Positions 9,314 to 19,270 are shown, counted from the stretch's first letter. The stretch is DNA of 64,000 nucleotides from Saccharopolyspora sp. SCSIO 74807 (GCF_037023755.1 NZ_CP146100.1:5425501-5489500); one strand, 5' to 3'. Translations and numbers: made by a program. The notes: generated by a model not told the origin, from the letters alone.

Positions 9314-10357
9314 TCAGCGGCCCTGTGTGGTCGACCGGCCCTGGGCGGTCAACCGCGCGTCCAGCCGCGGGTAGACGCGTCGCGCGTTGCGCTCTTCGAC
9401 CGCTTCGCGGGATTCCTCGGTGAGCCCGGCGTTTTCGACGTAGCGGCGGGTGTCGTCGAAGTGCTGCCCGGTGCGGGGGTCGATGCCACGAACGGCGCCG
9501 ACCATCTCCGAGGCGAACAGGACGGACTCGTGCGGGATCACGTCGAGCAGGAGATCGATGCCGGGTTGGTGGTACACGCAGGTGTCGAAGAAGACGTTGC
9601 CCAGCAAGGCTTCCTCGGGCTCCGGCTTGTCCAAGGCCTGTGCCAGACCGCGGAATCGACCCCAGTGGTAGGGAACCCCGCCTCCCCCGTGCGGGATCAC
9701 CAACCGCAGCCCGGGAAAATCGGTGAACAGGTCGCCCTGCAACAGCTGCATGAACGCGGTGGTGTCGGCGTTGAGGTAGTGCGCGCCGGTGGTGTGGAAG
9801 GCCGGATTGCAACTGGTGGACACGTGCACCATGGCCGGCACGTCCAACTCGGCGAGCTTGTCCCACACCGGGTACCAGTGCCGGTCGGTCAGCGGCGGCG
9901 AAGTCCAGTGCCCGCCGGAGGGATCGGGGTTGACGTTCACCGCGACCGCGCCCAGCTCCCGCACCGCACGTTCCAGCTCGGGCACGACGGTCGCCGGGTC
10001 CGACCCGGGCGACTGGGGAAGCATCGCGGCGAACGCGAAGCGCTCGGGGTAGAGCTCCGCGACGCGGTGGCACAGGTCGTTGCAGATCCGCGCCCATGCC
10101 GAGGAAGTCTCGAAGTCACCGATGTGGTGGGCCATGAACGAGGCGCGCGGCGAGAACACGGTCACGTCGATGCCGCGCTCGTCCATCTGACGCAGCTGAT
10201 GCGGCTCGACCGACTCGCGGATCTCGTCATCGCTGATGATCGGCCCTGCGGAATCGGGCCGCTGCGACGGGTCGGTCAGCCCGGCGACCTGGGCCTCGCG
10301 CCAGCGACCGAGCGGCGCAGGGGCGGTGGTGTAGTGACCGTGCACGTCGATGATCAA
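9314..10357 (-). CDS. ligJ: 4-oxalomesaconate hydratase (amidohydrolase superfamily)
   Basis: 347 residues. It begins IDVHGHYTTAPAPLGRWREA, the HxH metal motif and context of LigJ. Further matching stretches are ESVEPHQLRQMDERGIDVTV, FSPRASFMAHHIGD and VIPHGGGGVPYHWGRFRGL. LigJ hydrates the enol/keto form of 4-oxalomesaconate to 4-carboxy-4-hydroxy-2-oxoadipate. The start is a TTG overlapping the stop of the upstream tautomerase (TTGA), with GAAGGAG eight bases before it. That overlap indicates translational coupling of tautomerase and hydratase. Confidence 0.88.
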   Translation of the reverse strand: MIIDVHGHYTTAPAPLGRWREAQVAGLTDPSQRPDSAGPIISDDEIRESVEPHQLRQMDERGIDVTVFSPRASFMAHHIGDFETSSAWARICNDLCHRVAELYPERFAFAAMLPQSPGSDPATVVPELERAVRELGAVAVNVNPDPSGGHWTSPPLTDRHWYPVWDKLAELDVPAMVHVSTSCNPAFHTTGAHYLNADTTAFMQLLQGDLFTDFPGLRLVIPHGGGGVPYHWGRFRGLAQALDKPEPEEALLGNVFFDTCVYHQPGIDLLLDVIPHESVLFASEMVGAVRGIDPRTGQHFDDTRRYVENAGLTEESREAVEERNARRVYPRLDARLTAQGRSTTQGR

Positions 10358-11535
10358 GCGAACTGCTCCTTCGTGCGGGGTGTCCAGCGGGATGCCGGGA
10401 CGAGGACGTCGCCGGACATCAGCAGGCGCGCGGTGCGCAGCAGCGCCGAGCGCACGACGCGCGGCGGATCGGAGGAGTCGAGTCCGAGGGTCACGCTGAA
10501 CTCGCCCGAGGGATGTTCCACCGAGACGGTCGGTTCAGTGCCGACCAGACCGGTGGCGACGTCGTGGGCGACGCTTCCGTCGAGCACGCAGGCGGTCGCC
10601 GCGGTGACCGCCGCCAGCACGCCGATGGACTGGTGCGCCACCCGCGGGATGAGACTCCGGGTGGACAAGCTGCCGCCGTGCCGGGGCGGCGCCACCAGGG
10701 TCATCTTCGGGTAGTTCTTGTCCGTGACGTCGCCGAGGCCCATGACCTCGCCGCAGACCAGGCGCAGCGCCTCCACCTCGTCCTTGAGGTCGTCGTCGCC
10801 GTCGATCTCGGCGGGCGGCTCGTAGCCGGTGCGGCCCAGTCGCGCGGCCTCGACGATCACCAGCGGCTGACCGTTGTCGATCAGCGTCACGTCCACCGGC
10901 CCGAGCCCGGGGATTTCGACGGTGTCCCGCACGTTCCCGGTGGGCAGCAGCGCGCCTGCCACCGAGCCCGCGGTGTCGAGGAACCCGACCTCGATCGGCG
11001 CGGCACCCCCGGGAACACCGTCGATGCGGGCAGCACCGGCGTATTCGACGTACCGCTGCCCGTCCGGACCTGCGGGCGTGCGGACCGCGATCTCGGCGAC
11101 CATCCCGGTGTTGCGCGTCAGCACGCGCGCGGTGGTGCGGTCGCCGCTCGGGACGACCATGCCGGTCTCGATGGCGAACGGCAGCACCGCGGCGAGCATG
11201 TTCCCGCAGTTCGCCGTCACGTCGACGGTGCTGCCGCCGGGCTGCGCCTGCCCGAACGTCCACTCCACGTCGATCCCGGGCCGCGTGCCCGGACGCACGA
11301 TCCCGAGCTTGCTGGTCAGCGGGTGCGCTCCGCCGATTCCGTCGATCTGCCGCTGGTCGGGGGATCCGAGTGCGGCGAGCAGCACGGCGTCGCGGGTCGT
11401 GACGTCCGCGGGCAGCGCCCGCTCGTCGAAGAACGGTCCCCGCGAGGTGCCGCCACGCATGAACAGGCACGGGATCGCGGTCTGCGAACCGCGGCGGCGC
11501 GAGCGCGCGGCGGGGCCGTCGGCGTCGACGGGCAT
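10354..11535 (-). CDS. galD: 4-oxalomesaconate tautomerase, PrpF family
   Basis: 393 residues of the PrpF/AcnD-accessory isomerase family. The N-terminal signature TAIPCLFMRGGTSRGPFF is immediately recognisable, and a second conserved patch is CGNMLAAVLPFAIETG with its catalytic Cys. GalD/LigU proteins shift the double bond of 4-oxalomesaconate so that LigJ can hydrate it. I prefer the ATG at 11535 because GGAGGAG lies four bases upstream; an ATG at 11577 would add 14 residues with no homology. It is the first gene of the minus-strand cluster, facing the regulatory gap at 11536-11791. Confidence 0.88.
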   Translation of the reverse strand: MPVDADGPAARSRRRGSQTAIPCLFMRGGTSRGPFFDERALPADVTTRDAVLLAALGSPDQRQIDGIGGAHPLTSKLGIVRPGTRPGIDVEWTFGQAQPGGSTVDVTANCGNMLAAVLPFAIETGMVVPSGDRTTARVLTRNTGMVAEIAVRTPAGPDGQRYVEYAGAARIDGVPGGAAPIEVGFLDTAGSVAGALLPTGNVRDTVEIPGLGPVDVTLIDNGQPLVIVEAARLGRTGYEPPAEIDGDDDLKDEVEALRLVCGEVMGLGDVTDKNYPKMTLVAPPRHGGSLSTRSLIPRVAHQSIGVLAAVTAATACVLDGSVAHDVATGLVGTEPTVSVEHPSGEFSVTLGLDSSDPPRVVRSALLRTARLLMSGDVLVPASRWTPRTKEQFA

Positions 11536-11600
11536 GGCACTCCTCCATCGAGTCGTCGCGAGCGCGAGGTCCTTCATCGGCTCTCCGGCAAGCTAGACTA

Positions 11601-11621
11601 TGAACACGATTGTTCACAATC
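11601..11621. promoter_or_regulatory. Overlapping palindromes, candidate GntR/FCD operator
   Basis: In the gap between the divergent tautomerase and flavin reductase genes, 11601-11616 is TGAACA-N4-TGTTCA and 11608-11621 is GATTGT-N2-ACAATC, both with perfect 6-bp arms. The ATTGT-N2-ACAAT shape is close to operators reported for FCD-type GntR regulators. It is well placed to control the catabolic cluster and perhaps the flavin reductase. Confidence 0.55.
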
Positions 11622-11791
11622 TTTTCGCCAAAATTCCTCGCCATCTCGCGCATCGCGTGCGATCGGCTTGCGCCGGGACGAGCGGCGATCACGGCGGCAC
11701 TACGCTCGGACCTCGCCGCGGCACCGTGGACGCGGCCACTGCCGGCGGCCCGTGACCTGGCCGCCCGGCCGGCGACGCACAAGGAGCACCT

Positions 11792-12448
11792 GTGAAGTAC
11801 AGCCCCTCGACCGAGAAGAATCCGCTGCCTTACTCGCCGTTCAAGAGCTGCACCGTTCCCCGGCCCATCGGATGGCTCTCCAGCATCAGCACCGACGGCG
11901 CCGAGAACCTCGCGCCCTACAGCCAGTGGCAGAACCTGACCTTCGATCCCCCGATGGTCATGTTCTCGGCCAACCAGTACCCCGACGGACGCCGCAAGGA
12001 CACCGTCCGCAATGCCGAGCAGACGGGCTGGTTCGTCTGGAACATGGCCACCTGGGACCTGCGCGATGCCGTCAACATCAGCGCGATGGAGCTGGCCGAG
12101 CACGAGAGCGAGTTCGACCGGGCGGGAGTCACCCGCTCCGAGGCGGACCTGGCGCCCGGCCCGATGGTCGCCGAAAGCCCTTGCCACTTCGAATGCCGGT
12201 ACCTGTCCACGCAGCGGCTGCCCGGTGAGAGCAACGTCGGCACCGTCGACGTGGTCTTCGCCCGAGTCGAACGCATCCACGTCGATGACTCGGTCATCGG
12301 CGACGACGGCAAGCTGGACATCCGGACCATCCAGCCGATCGCCCGCATGGGCTACTTCGACTACACCGTCATCACCGAGACGTTCGAGATGCGCGTCCCC
12401 GGTTCCAGCGCGGAAGCGCAGTACGGTCTCCAAGGGCAGTCGGCCTGA
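11792..12448 (+). CDS. Flavin reductase-like FMN-binding split-barrel protein
   Basis: 218 residues with the split-barrel flavin reductase pattern: PRPIGWLSSISTDGAENLAP near the N-terminus for flavin binding, then PPMVMFSANQYPDGRRKDT and GWFVWNMATWDLRDAVNIS. Relatives either supply reduced flavin to monooxygenases or act as small flavoprotein oxidoreductases. It starts at GTG with AAGGAG upstream and is transcribed divergently from the lig-type cluster across a shared control region. Co-regulation is plausible, for example to serve an upper-pathway hydroxylase, but no flavin-dependent partner lies next to it. Confidence 0.85.
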   Translation: MKYSPSTEKNPLPYSPFKSCTVPRPIGWLSSISTDGAENLAPYSQWQNLTFDPPMVMFSANQYPDGRRKDTVRNAEQTGWFVWNMATWDLRDAVNISAMELAEHESEFDRAGVTRSEADLAPGPMVAESPCHFECRYLSTQRLPGESNVGTVDVVFARVERIHVDDSVIGDDGKLDIRTIQPIARMGYFDYTVITETFEMRVPGSSAEAQYGLQGQSA

Positions 12449-12733
12449 CTGCTCAGGCCCCCGCGCGCCGACGCTTCGCGCCTGGCCTGCTCCGGCCCCG
12501 CCGATGCCGGGCCTGAGTCAGCGTTCGCGCCACCTCGTCGTCAGTCCTTCCGGCCTCGCGACGACCGAGCACGTTGATGCGCCTTGGTGCACCATCGCCT
12601 CCGTGTCCGGCAGCAGGGAGGTCACCGTGCTCCAACCGCGAGTCGCAGAACGACGTGGCCGCTGACCGGGGTCGTGCGCCGGTGACGCGGCCACGTCGCC
12701 CCGCACGCTCGTACTCGCGGAAGTGAGCTCGTC

Positions 12734-13783
12734 GTGATGGGCGGCGGTGAGCAGCACGAGGAGCGATCGACCGTGGTCCGGCTCGGCCGGAGGGCGTGGG
12801 CATTGCTGGGCATAGTCGGCGTGCTCGTCATCGCCTGGCTGGTCGTCTCGCAGCTCGCGGTCGTGGTGGTGCCGGTGCTGCTGGCGCTGTTCGTCGCCGC
12901 CGCGCTGGCTCCGCTGGTGAACCTGCTCGGCCGGCTGCATGTGCCGCGGCCGCTGGCCGCGCTGATCGCGGTCGTGCTCGGGCTCGCGGTGATCGCGGCA
13001 GCCGTCTGGCTCGTGGTGCCCGCCTTCGTCGCGCAGCTCCCGCAGCTGTCCTCCGCGCTGGGGCAGGCGACCGAGCAGCTCGACCGGGTGCTCTCCCGCA
13101 CGCCCTTCTTCGGCCCGGGTGTGAACGTGCGGGCCATCGTCGGAAGCCTCACGACGCAATTCTTCGGCGGCGGCTCGATCCCGGCCGCGCTCGGCACCGT
13201 GGCCACGGTGTTGTCCTCGGTCGTGCTGCTGCTGGTGGTGGTGCTGTTCTACCTGGCCGAGGGGCGTTGGCTCGCGGCTGCGCTGGTCGGCTGGCTGCCC
13301 GCGGCGCGGCAGGACGAGGTTTGGCGGGTGCTGGCGCGGTTGTGGCAGGTCGTCGGCCGCTACTTCCGCGCGCTGCTCGTCGTCGCGCTGTTCGACGCGG
13401 TGTTCATCGGCGCCGGCCTGGCGCTGCTGGGCGTTCCGCTGGCGCTGCCGCTGGCCGTGCTGGTCTACCTGGGCGCTTTCCTGCCTTACCTCGGGGCCGT
13501 GCTCTCGGGAATGCTGGCGGTGCTGGTCGCGGCGGCCGAGCGCGGACTGCTCACCGCCGTGCTGGTGCTCGTGGTCGTGCTGGTCGTGCAGCAGATCGAA
13601 GGCAACGTGATCCAACCCGTGGTGATGGGCAAGATCGTTCGCGTGCCCGCGTTCGTGGTCCTGGTGGCCATCGCCATCGGGTCCGCGCTGCTGGGCGTGC
13701 TGGGCGCCTTCCTCGCGGTGCCGGTCGCGGCCTGCGTCGAGCACATCATGCGGCACCTCAGCGGACGCACTGCGGAGAGCTGA
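12734..13783 (+). CDS. AI-2E family (PerM-like) membrane transporter
   Basis: 349 residues with about eight hydrophobic segments. The layout is that of the AI-2E/PerM family: two N-terminal helices, a soluble insert (QLPQLSSALGQATEQLDRVL) and a helical C-terminal bundle with the conserved QQIEGNVIQPVVMGKIVRV. Members range from autoinducer-2 exporters to Na+/H+ antiporters, so the substrate is open. It stands alone on its strand, 285 bp after the flavin reductase, and converges on the next gene with an 7-bp gap. Confidence 0.85.
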   Translation: MMGGGEQHEERSTVVRLGRRAWALLGIVGVLVIAWLVVSQLAVVVVPVLLALFVAAALAPLVNLLGRLHVPRPLAALIAVVLGLAVIAAAVWLVVPAFVAQLPQLSSALGQATEQLDRVLSRTPFFGPGVNVRAIVGSLTTQFFGGGSIPAALGTVATVLSSVVLLLVVVLFYLAEGRWLAAALVGWLPAARQDEVWRVLARLWQVVGRYFRALLVVALFDAVFIGAGLALLGVPLALPLAVLVYLGAFLPYLGAVLSGMLAVLVAAAERGLLTAVLVLVVVLVVQQIEGNVIQPVVMGKIVRVPAFVVLVAIAIGSALLGVLGAFLAVPVAACVEHIMRHLSGRTAES

Positions 13784-13790
13784 GCCGCGC

Positions 13791-14273
13791 TCAGCCCTGC
13801 GTTCGCTCCGCTTCCGGGTCGCCGCGGAGCCTTTCCAGCCGAGCCGCGAGCATGAGCTCGAGCGCCTGGCTGAGTGCGAAGACCAGCGAGGCCAGGAACC
13901 CACCCACCGGCCACGCCACCCCGGCGGGCAGCACGAATGCGGCCAGCATCGCCGCCCCGAGCCCGAGACCGACCGAGACGATGTCCAATGCGGTCCCCAG
14001 CAGGACCACCGATCGAGGCGCCGCGCCGGCGTGGCGACGGAACCCGTGGGTGGTCAACGCCTGCAGAACGGCGAACGCCACGACCGCGCACAGCGCGAAT
14101 CCCGCGATGTCGAGCAGCGTCGGCGCTCGTGCCAGCTGGTTGAGCGCCCCGTACGACGAGGTGATCGTGATGGAGAAACCGAACGCCGCGCTGTTGTCGA
14201 TCACGGCGGTCTGCAGTCCCACGCGGGCGCTGCGCCTGGCGTGGGAGGCTTCGCTGTCCGGCCCCGGATCCAT
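13791..14273 (-). CDS. Small integral membrane protein, unknown function
   Basis: 160 residues with about four hydrophobic segments (for instance LLDIAGFALCAVVAFAVLQA and GLGLGAAMLAAFVLPAG) and a charged cytoplasmic-looking tail (LERLRGDPEAERTQG). No family motif is recognised. It is convergent with the AI-2E-type gene and divergent from the dialkylglycine decarboxylase gene. Codon use is normal for the window, so it is probably real. Confidence 0.65.
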   Translation of the reverse strand: MDPGPDSEASHARRSARVGLQTAVIDNSAAFGFSITITSSYGALNQLARAPTLLDIAGFALCAVVAFAVLQALTTHGFRRHAGAAPRSVVLLGTALDIVSVGLGLGAAMLAAFVLPAGVAWPVGGFLASLVFALSQALELMLAARLERLRGDPEAERTQG

Positions 14274-14275
14274 GA

Positions 14276-15682
<1,407 letters not shown>

Positions 15683-15693
15683 CGTTGCTCGCG

Positions 15694-16134
15694 TCACCGC
15701 TCCGCGGCCGTGACGCCCGAGTTCGCCCGCAGCCCGGTGAGCCGGCACAGCGCGGCGAAGCCGTCATCGGTCCCGGGCCAGTGCCTGCGCACCGCGGGCG
15801 CGCCCGCACGGCGCACGAGCGAGCGCAGCACCAGCGTGACGACGATGACGTCGTCGGCCCAGCCGAGCACCGGGATGAAGTCGGGCACGAGGTCGATCGG
15901 CAGCGCGAGGTAGCCCAGCACCAGCCCGACGCGCCAGCGAACACCACGCGGGGCGTCCCGGTCGGCCAGCAGCCGCCGCAGCAGCCGCAGCGAGTCGGGC
16001 AGCAACCGCGCCGCCTCCCGCGGCACGCCCCGGCTCGGGCTCGAGGTCGCGAGCGCGGCGATGAGCGCGACCCAGGCCAGCACCAGGCACCCGGCGGTGC
16101 CCGCTAGCAACTCGCCCCAGCTCAATGCGTTCAC
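15694..16134 (-). CDS. YkvA family (DUF1232) membrane protein
   Basis: 146 residues. An N-terminal hydrophobic helix (LLAGTAGCLVLAWVALIAAL) is followed by the DUF1232 core (LGYLALPIDLVPDFIPVLGW, then ADDVIVV). The function of this widespread family is unknown. I chose the GTG at 16134 because GGGAGAG lies a few bases upstream and upstream codons are low-complexity. It converges on dgdA with an 11-bp gap. Confidence 0.82.
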   Translation of the reverse strand: MNALSWGELLAGTAGCLVLAWVALIAALATSSPSRGVPREAARLLPDSLRLLRRLLADRDAPRGVRWRVGLVLGYLALPIDLVPDFIPVLGWADDVIVVTLVLRSLVRRAGAPAVRRHWPGTDDGFAALCRLTGLRANSGVTAAER

Positions 16135-16270
16135 GTCGGCTCTCCCGTCGGGGCTCGGGCGTGCGGGAGTGCTCCGCAGTGTAGGCAGCGCCGCGCGCGG
16201 CTCGGACGACTCGCCGGGACCGCGGAAGCCGGGCTGCGGCCGAACGCCGTCGGAGGGCCCGGGCGCCATC

Positions 16271-16318
16271 GAAGCGGGGCGCCACCGAAGCGGGGCGCCA
16301 CCGAAGCGGGGCGCCACC
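16271..16318. repeat. 16-bp tandem repeat, three copies
   Basis: The unit GAAGCGGGGCGCCACC occurs three times head to tail at 16271-16286, 16287-16302 and 16303-16318, with decayed partial copies on each side. It lies in the non-coding stretch upstream of the YkvA gene. No function is apparent. Confidence 0.85.
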
Positions 16319-16423
16319 GAAGGGCAGCGCGCCAGGCGCGAGCCTTCCCACGTCCAGGCTACCGGGCGGCAACTCGTGATCAATCGAGAGCCGGTTCAGC
16401 AATAAGGCACAGCAGTGATCCTG

Positions 16424-16470
16424 ATTACAACCTCGCTGCCCTGGGTTATTGTTGATGTGATGCGCAGCAC
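16424..16470 (+). promoter_or_regulatory. Promoter-like block of the alcohol dehydrogenase operon, shared with pqqA
   Basis: ATTACAA at 16424-16430 and TATTGT at 16447-16452 resemble a -35/-10 pair about 16-17 bp apart. They are followed by GATGTGATGCGCAGCAC, containing GTG-N8-CAC at 16457-16470. The same arrangement precedes pqqA at 20189-20236. The GTG-N8-CAC spacing equals that of actinobacterial Crp-type sites (TGTGA-N6-TCACA), so control by a Crp-like protein is possible. The 290-bp leader between this block and the first gene holds no convincing gene. Confidence 0.6.
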
Positions 16471-16650
16471 GCTCGAGAGGTGGCGAGTGACCTGTGCTGT
16501 CCGAGAACGGACGGTCGCGGCTCCTGCTCGGCGTAGACGAGCGGTGGCTGCCTGCCCACTTCGGTCCGGCCGGGTGCTGACGTTCCGGGAACCAACGCTC
16601 CGGTGTGGACACCAGGGATCACGGGCGAGCGAGTCCGCCGCGGCTTTCCG

Positions 16651-16688
16651 GAATCGGCGTGCTGGGTTCGGCGACGAGAGGCGGTTTT
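16651..16688 (+). repeat. Decayed copy of the pqqB start
   Basis: Positions 16651-16688 match 20492-20541, the ribosome site and first codons of pqqB, with four mismatches and a 12-bp deletion. In frame it would read VLGSATRGGF, like the pqqB start [10 protein letters not shown], then hit a stop. Together with the shared promoter block this suggests that the leader of the dehydrogenase operon derives from a duplicated pqqA-pqqB 5' region. Confidence 0.6.
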
Positions 16689-16760
16689 CGTGAGCAGCGA
16701 GATCAAGCGCACGCGTGATCACGGGTGTGGCGCACACGTGCACAGCAGGAGGTGGGACCG

Positions 16761-17225
16761 ATGACGGCCACTGCAGACGATCGGCAAGCCGAATTGACCG
16801 CAGCCGGCCTGTGCGGCCAGAACAAGGCGACGCTGGGGCGGATGCTCGGCACCGGGAACGTCGAGCACGCCGAGGAGGGGCCGGACGGCCGGATGCGCGC
16901 CACGGTCCGGATCCGGGAGGACGAACTGTGCTGGGACCCGGCGACGATCATCCTGCCGCACGGCGGTGACCTCGAGCTCACGGTCATCAACGACGACAAG
17001 AACACGCACTGCGCGGTGCTGCCCAGCAACGGCGACAACATGATCATTTGGTTGGTGAACCACTCCAAGGGCACGGCCGACCTCCGGCTGCAAGGGCCCG
17101 GTTACTACTGGTACAGCTCCACGACCGGCAACGACGAAGGCCGCGGCCTCACCGGCGCGATCGTCGTCAGCGGCGACGTCCCCAAGCACGCCCGGCTCGA
17201 CCGTCCCGCCCAGCCGCGCCCGTAG
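16761..17225 (+). CDS. Cupredoxin-like PQQ-associated protein (MSMEG_3727-like) without copper ligands
   Basis: 154 residues. The C-terminal two-thirds read like a cupredoxin beta-barrel (LELTVINDDKNTHCAVLP), with the first possible copper ligand His83. At the usual Cys-His-Met loop it has GYYWYSSTTGNDEGRGLTG (114-132), where Ser, Asn and Leu replace Cys, His and Met. A type 1 copper site is therefore unlikely. There is no signal peptide. An AGGAGG-type ribosome site precedes the ATG. It lies 13 bp before the PQQ dehydrogenase; such pairing is characteristic of an actinobacterial family annotated as PQQ-associated. A docking or electron-transfer accessory role is inferred. Confidence 0.8.
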   Translation: MTATADDRQAELTAAGLCGQNKATLGRMLGTGNVEHAEEGPDGRMRATVRIREDELCWDPATIILPHGGDLELTVINDDKNTHCAVLPSNGDNMIIWLVNHSKGTADLRLQGPGYYWYSSTTGNDEGRGLTGAIVVSGDVPKHARLDRPAQPRP

Positions 17226-17238
17226 ACAGGAGCACATC

Positions 17239-18921
17239 ATGACCGACTACGTCGATGCAGGTCAGGCCGTCCCGCTCGGGACGCTCAGCAACGTCAAGGG
17301 CAGCGCGCCCGCCACCGGGAACGTCGATTACGAGCGCGTGCGCAACGCCCGGTCGGAGCCGCAGAACTGGCTGACCTACTACGGCACCTACGACGGTCAG
17401 CGCTACAGCAGCCTGGATCAGATCAGCAAGGACAACGTCAAAAGCCTCTCTCCCGCGTGGGTGTTCCAGGCCGGTTCGACGGGGCTGCACTCCGGCGCGT
17501 CGACCTACTCCTTCGAAGCCGCCCCCATCGTCGTGGAGGGCATCATGTACGTGTCCGGCCCGGACGGGAAGGTCTGGGCGCTGGATGCGGAGACCGGCGA
17601 AGAGCTCTGGCGCTACAAGCACGCCTCCCCCTTCGACGTCTCGCTGTGCTGCGGGAACGTCAACCGCGGCGTGGCCGTGGGGCACGGCAAGGTCTACCTC
17701 GCCACGCTCAACGCCCACCTGGTGGCGCTGGACGCCCGGACCGGCGAGCCCGTCTGGGACGTGACCATCGGCGACGTGCGCGCCGGGGAGAGCCGCACCG
17801 TGGCGCCGCTGCTGGTCAAGGACATGGTTCTGGTCGGCAGCTCGGGCGGGGAGTTCGGCACCCGCGGGAACCTAGACGCGTTCGACGCGCACACCGGGGA
17901 GCGCCGCTGGCGCTGCTACACGATCCCCAAGCCCGGTGAGCCCGGATCCGAAACCTGGCCCGCCGACGGCGAGGCGTGGCAACGCGGCGGCGGCAACTGC
18001 TGGGTCACCCCCACCTACGATCCGGACCTGAACCTGATCTACCAGGGCACCGGCAACCCGGCACCGGACTTCGACGGCGCCGTGCGTCCGGGCGACAACC
18101 TCTACACCGACTGCGTCGTCGCCGTGGACGCCGACACCGGCGAGATCCGCTGGCATTACCAGTTCACCCCGCACGACCTGTGGGACTACGACTCCACGAT
18201 GGAGAACCTGCTGTTCGAGCACGAGGGGCGCAAGCTGCTCGCGCACGCGGACAAGAACGGCTACTTCTTCGTCCTGGACGCGGTCAACGGCGAGCTGGTC
18301 CGGGTGTTCCCGTTCGTCGACCGGATCACCTGGGGCGAGATCAGCCCCGAAGGCGAGGTCACCGCCAAGGTCTACCCGGACGCGGAAGGCGTGCCGGTGC
18401 ACTTCTGGCCGGGGCCGGCCGGAGGCAAGGAATGGACGCACATGGCCTACAGCCCGCAGACGGGGCTGATCTACGTGCCGGTGCAGGAAGTCGGGGCCAC
18501 CGCCACCCGCCGACGCCGCGAGTTCAAGGAAAGCATCCCGTACTGGGGCGCGGGAGTCGCCGTGGACCTCGACGACCACTACGGGTACGTGGCCGCCATC
18601 GACCCGCTCACCGGCGAGGAGAAGTGGCGCTGGCGCAACGAGTACCCGATGTGCGCCTCGGTGCTGACCACGGCGGGCGGGCTGGTGTTCACCGGACTGC
18701 CCACGGGTGAGTTCGTCGCCCTGGACGCCGTGACCGGCGAGAAGGTGTGGCAGTTCCAGTGCGGCAGCGGGCACCACAGCAGCCCGACCACCTACAGCGT
18801 CGACGGCCGCCAGTACATCGCGGTCCCGACCGGTTGGGGCGGCTGGATCGAGGGCTTCCTGCCCGGGCTGCTCGGGGGCTCGGCGGGCGACGCGCTGTTC
18901 TCCTTCGCACTGCCGGAGTAA
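17239..18921 (+). CDS. PQQ-dependent alcohol dehydrogenase, lanthanide-type (methanol/ethanol family)
   Basis: 560 residues of the eight-bladed propeller quinoprotein family. Key features are the vicinal Cys137-Cys138 disulfide pair over PQQ ([10 protein letters not shown]), metal ligands Glu205 (GGEFGTRG) and Asn273 (GTGNPAP), and catalytic Asp316 followed by Asp318 in HDLWDYDST. The D-Y-D pattern marks lanthanide-using enzymes (XoxF, PedH); calcium enzymes have a small residue at the last position. It oxidises a primary alcohol to the aldehyde using PQQ. Unlike the usual periplasmic enzymes it shows no signal peptide or Tat motif. A CAGGAG site supports the ATG. A strong hairpin follows the gene. 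Confidence 0.92.
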   Translation: MTDYVDAGQAVPLGTLSNVKGSAPATGNVDYERVRNARSEPQNWLTYYGTYDGQRYSSLDQISKDNVKSLSPAWVFQAGSTGLHSGASTYSFEAAPIVVEGIMYVSGPDGKVWALDAETGEELWRYKHASPFDVSLCCGNVNRGVAVGHGKVYLATLNAHLVALDARTGEPVWDVTIGDVRAGESRTVAPLLVKDMVLVGSSGGEFGTRGNLDAFDAHTGERRWRCYTIPKPGEPGSETWPADGEAWQRGGGNCWVTPTYDPDLNLIYQGTGNPAPDFDGAVRPGDNLYTDCVVAVDADTGEIRWHYQFTPHDLWDYDSTMENLLFEHEGRKLLAHADKNGYFFVLDAVNGELVRVFPFVDRITWGEISPEGEVTAKVYPDAEGVPVHFWPGPAGGKEWTHMAYSPQTGLIYVPVQEVGATATRRRREFKESIPYWGAGVAVDLDDHYGYVAAIDPLTGEEKWRWRNEYPMCASVLTTAGGLVFTGLPTGEFVALDAVTGEKVWQFQCGSGHHSSPTTYSVDGRQYIAVPTGWGGWIEGFLPGLLGGSAGDALFSFALPE

Positions 18922-18929
18922 GACCGCAG

Positions 18930-18958
18930 CGGGGCGTCGGCTCGGAACCGACGCCCCG
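18930..18958 (+). terminator. GC-rich hairpin after the PQQ dehydrogenase
   Basis: An 11-bp perfect inverted repeat (18930-18940 with 18948-18958) encloses a 7-nt loop, starting nine bases after the dehydrogenase stop. There is no T-tract, as is common in high-GC actinomycetes. It may end the transcript or stabilise the dehydrogenase message relative to the downstream rubredoxin. Confidence 0.7.
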
Positions 18959-19054
18959 CGAGGTCCCGATCGACTCGAGAGGACGGGACACCGTGCAACT
19001 CCACGGCCGCGACGACGGCGGGGTCGCCCGGCTGCCCGGGGAACCGGCGAGCGC

Positions 19055-19270
19055 ATGAGCACCGATCGAACATTGGCGCAGCCGCAGACCAGGAGATGGA
19101 TCTGCGAGCTCTGCGGCTGGGTTTACGACCCCGAAGAAGGCGACCCAGACGGCGGCATCCCGCCCGGGACGCGCTTCGAGGAGATCCCCGACGACTGGAT
19201 GTGCCCGATCTGCGGGGCGACGAAGTCGGATTTCCGCGAGCTCGAGCCGGGCGAGCAGATCCCGATGTAG
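19055..19270 (+). CDS. Rubredoxin
   Basis: 71 residues with the two rubredoxin Cys pairs that bind a single iron: Cys17/Cys20 ([16 protein letters not shown]) and Cys50/Cys53 ([13 protein letters not shown]). The spacing and the aromatic core are those of a complete one-electron carrier. No alkane hydroxylase or rubrerythrin gene is adjacent. It lies between the PQQ dehydrogenase and a ferritin-like diiron protein, and is thus a candidate electron acceptor for the dehydrogenase or donor to the diiron protein. That wiring is inference. Confidence 0.93.
   Translation: MSTDRTLAQPQTRRWICELCGWVYDPEEGDPDGGIPPGTRFEEIPDDWMCPICGATKSDFRELEPGEQIPM

Noticed and set aside
7472-10714. 1080-codon plus-strand open frame
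   Set aside because: It is antisense to ligI, ligK and ligJ and has no recognisable domain.
12452-12517. 9-bp inverted repeat after the flavin reductase
   Set aside because: CTCAGGCCC and GGGCCTGAG flank a 48-nt loop, too long for a confident terminator at this GC content.
16415-16693. 92-codon frame in the dehydrogenase leader
   Set aside because: It starts inside the promoter-like block and contains the pqqB-start relic in another phase; no domain or ribosome site supports it.
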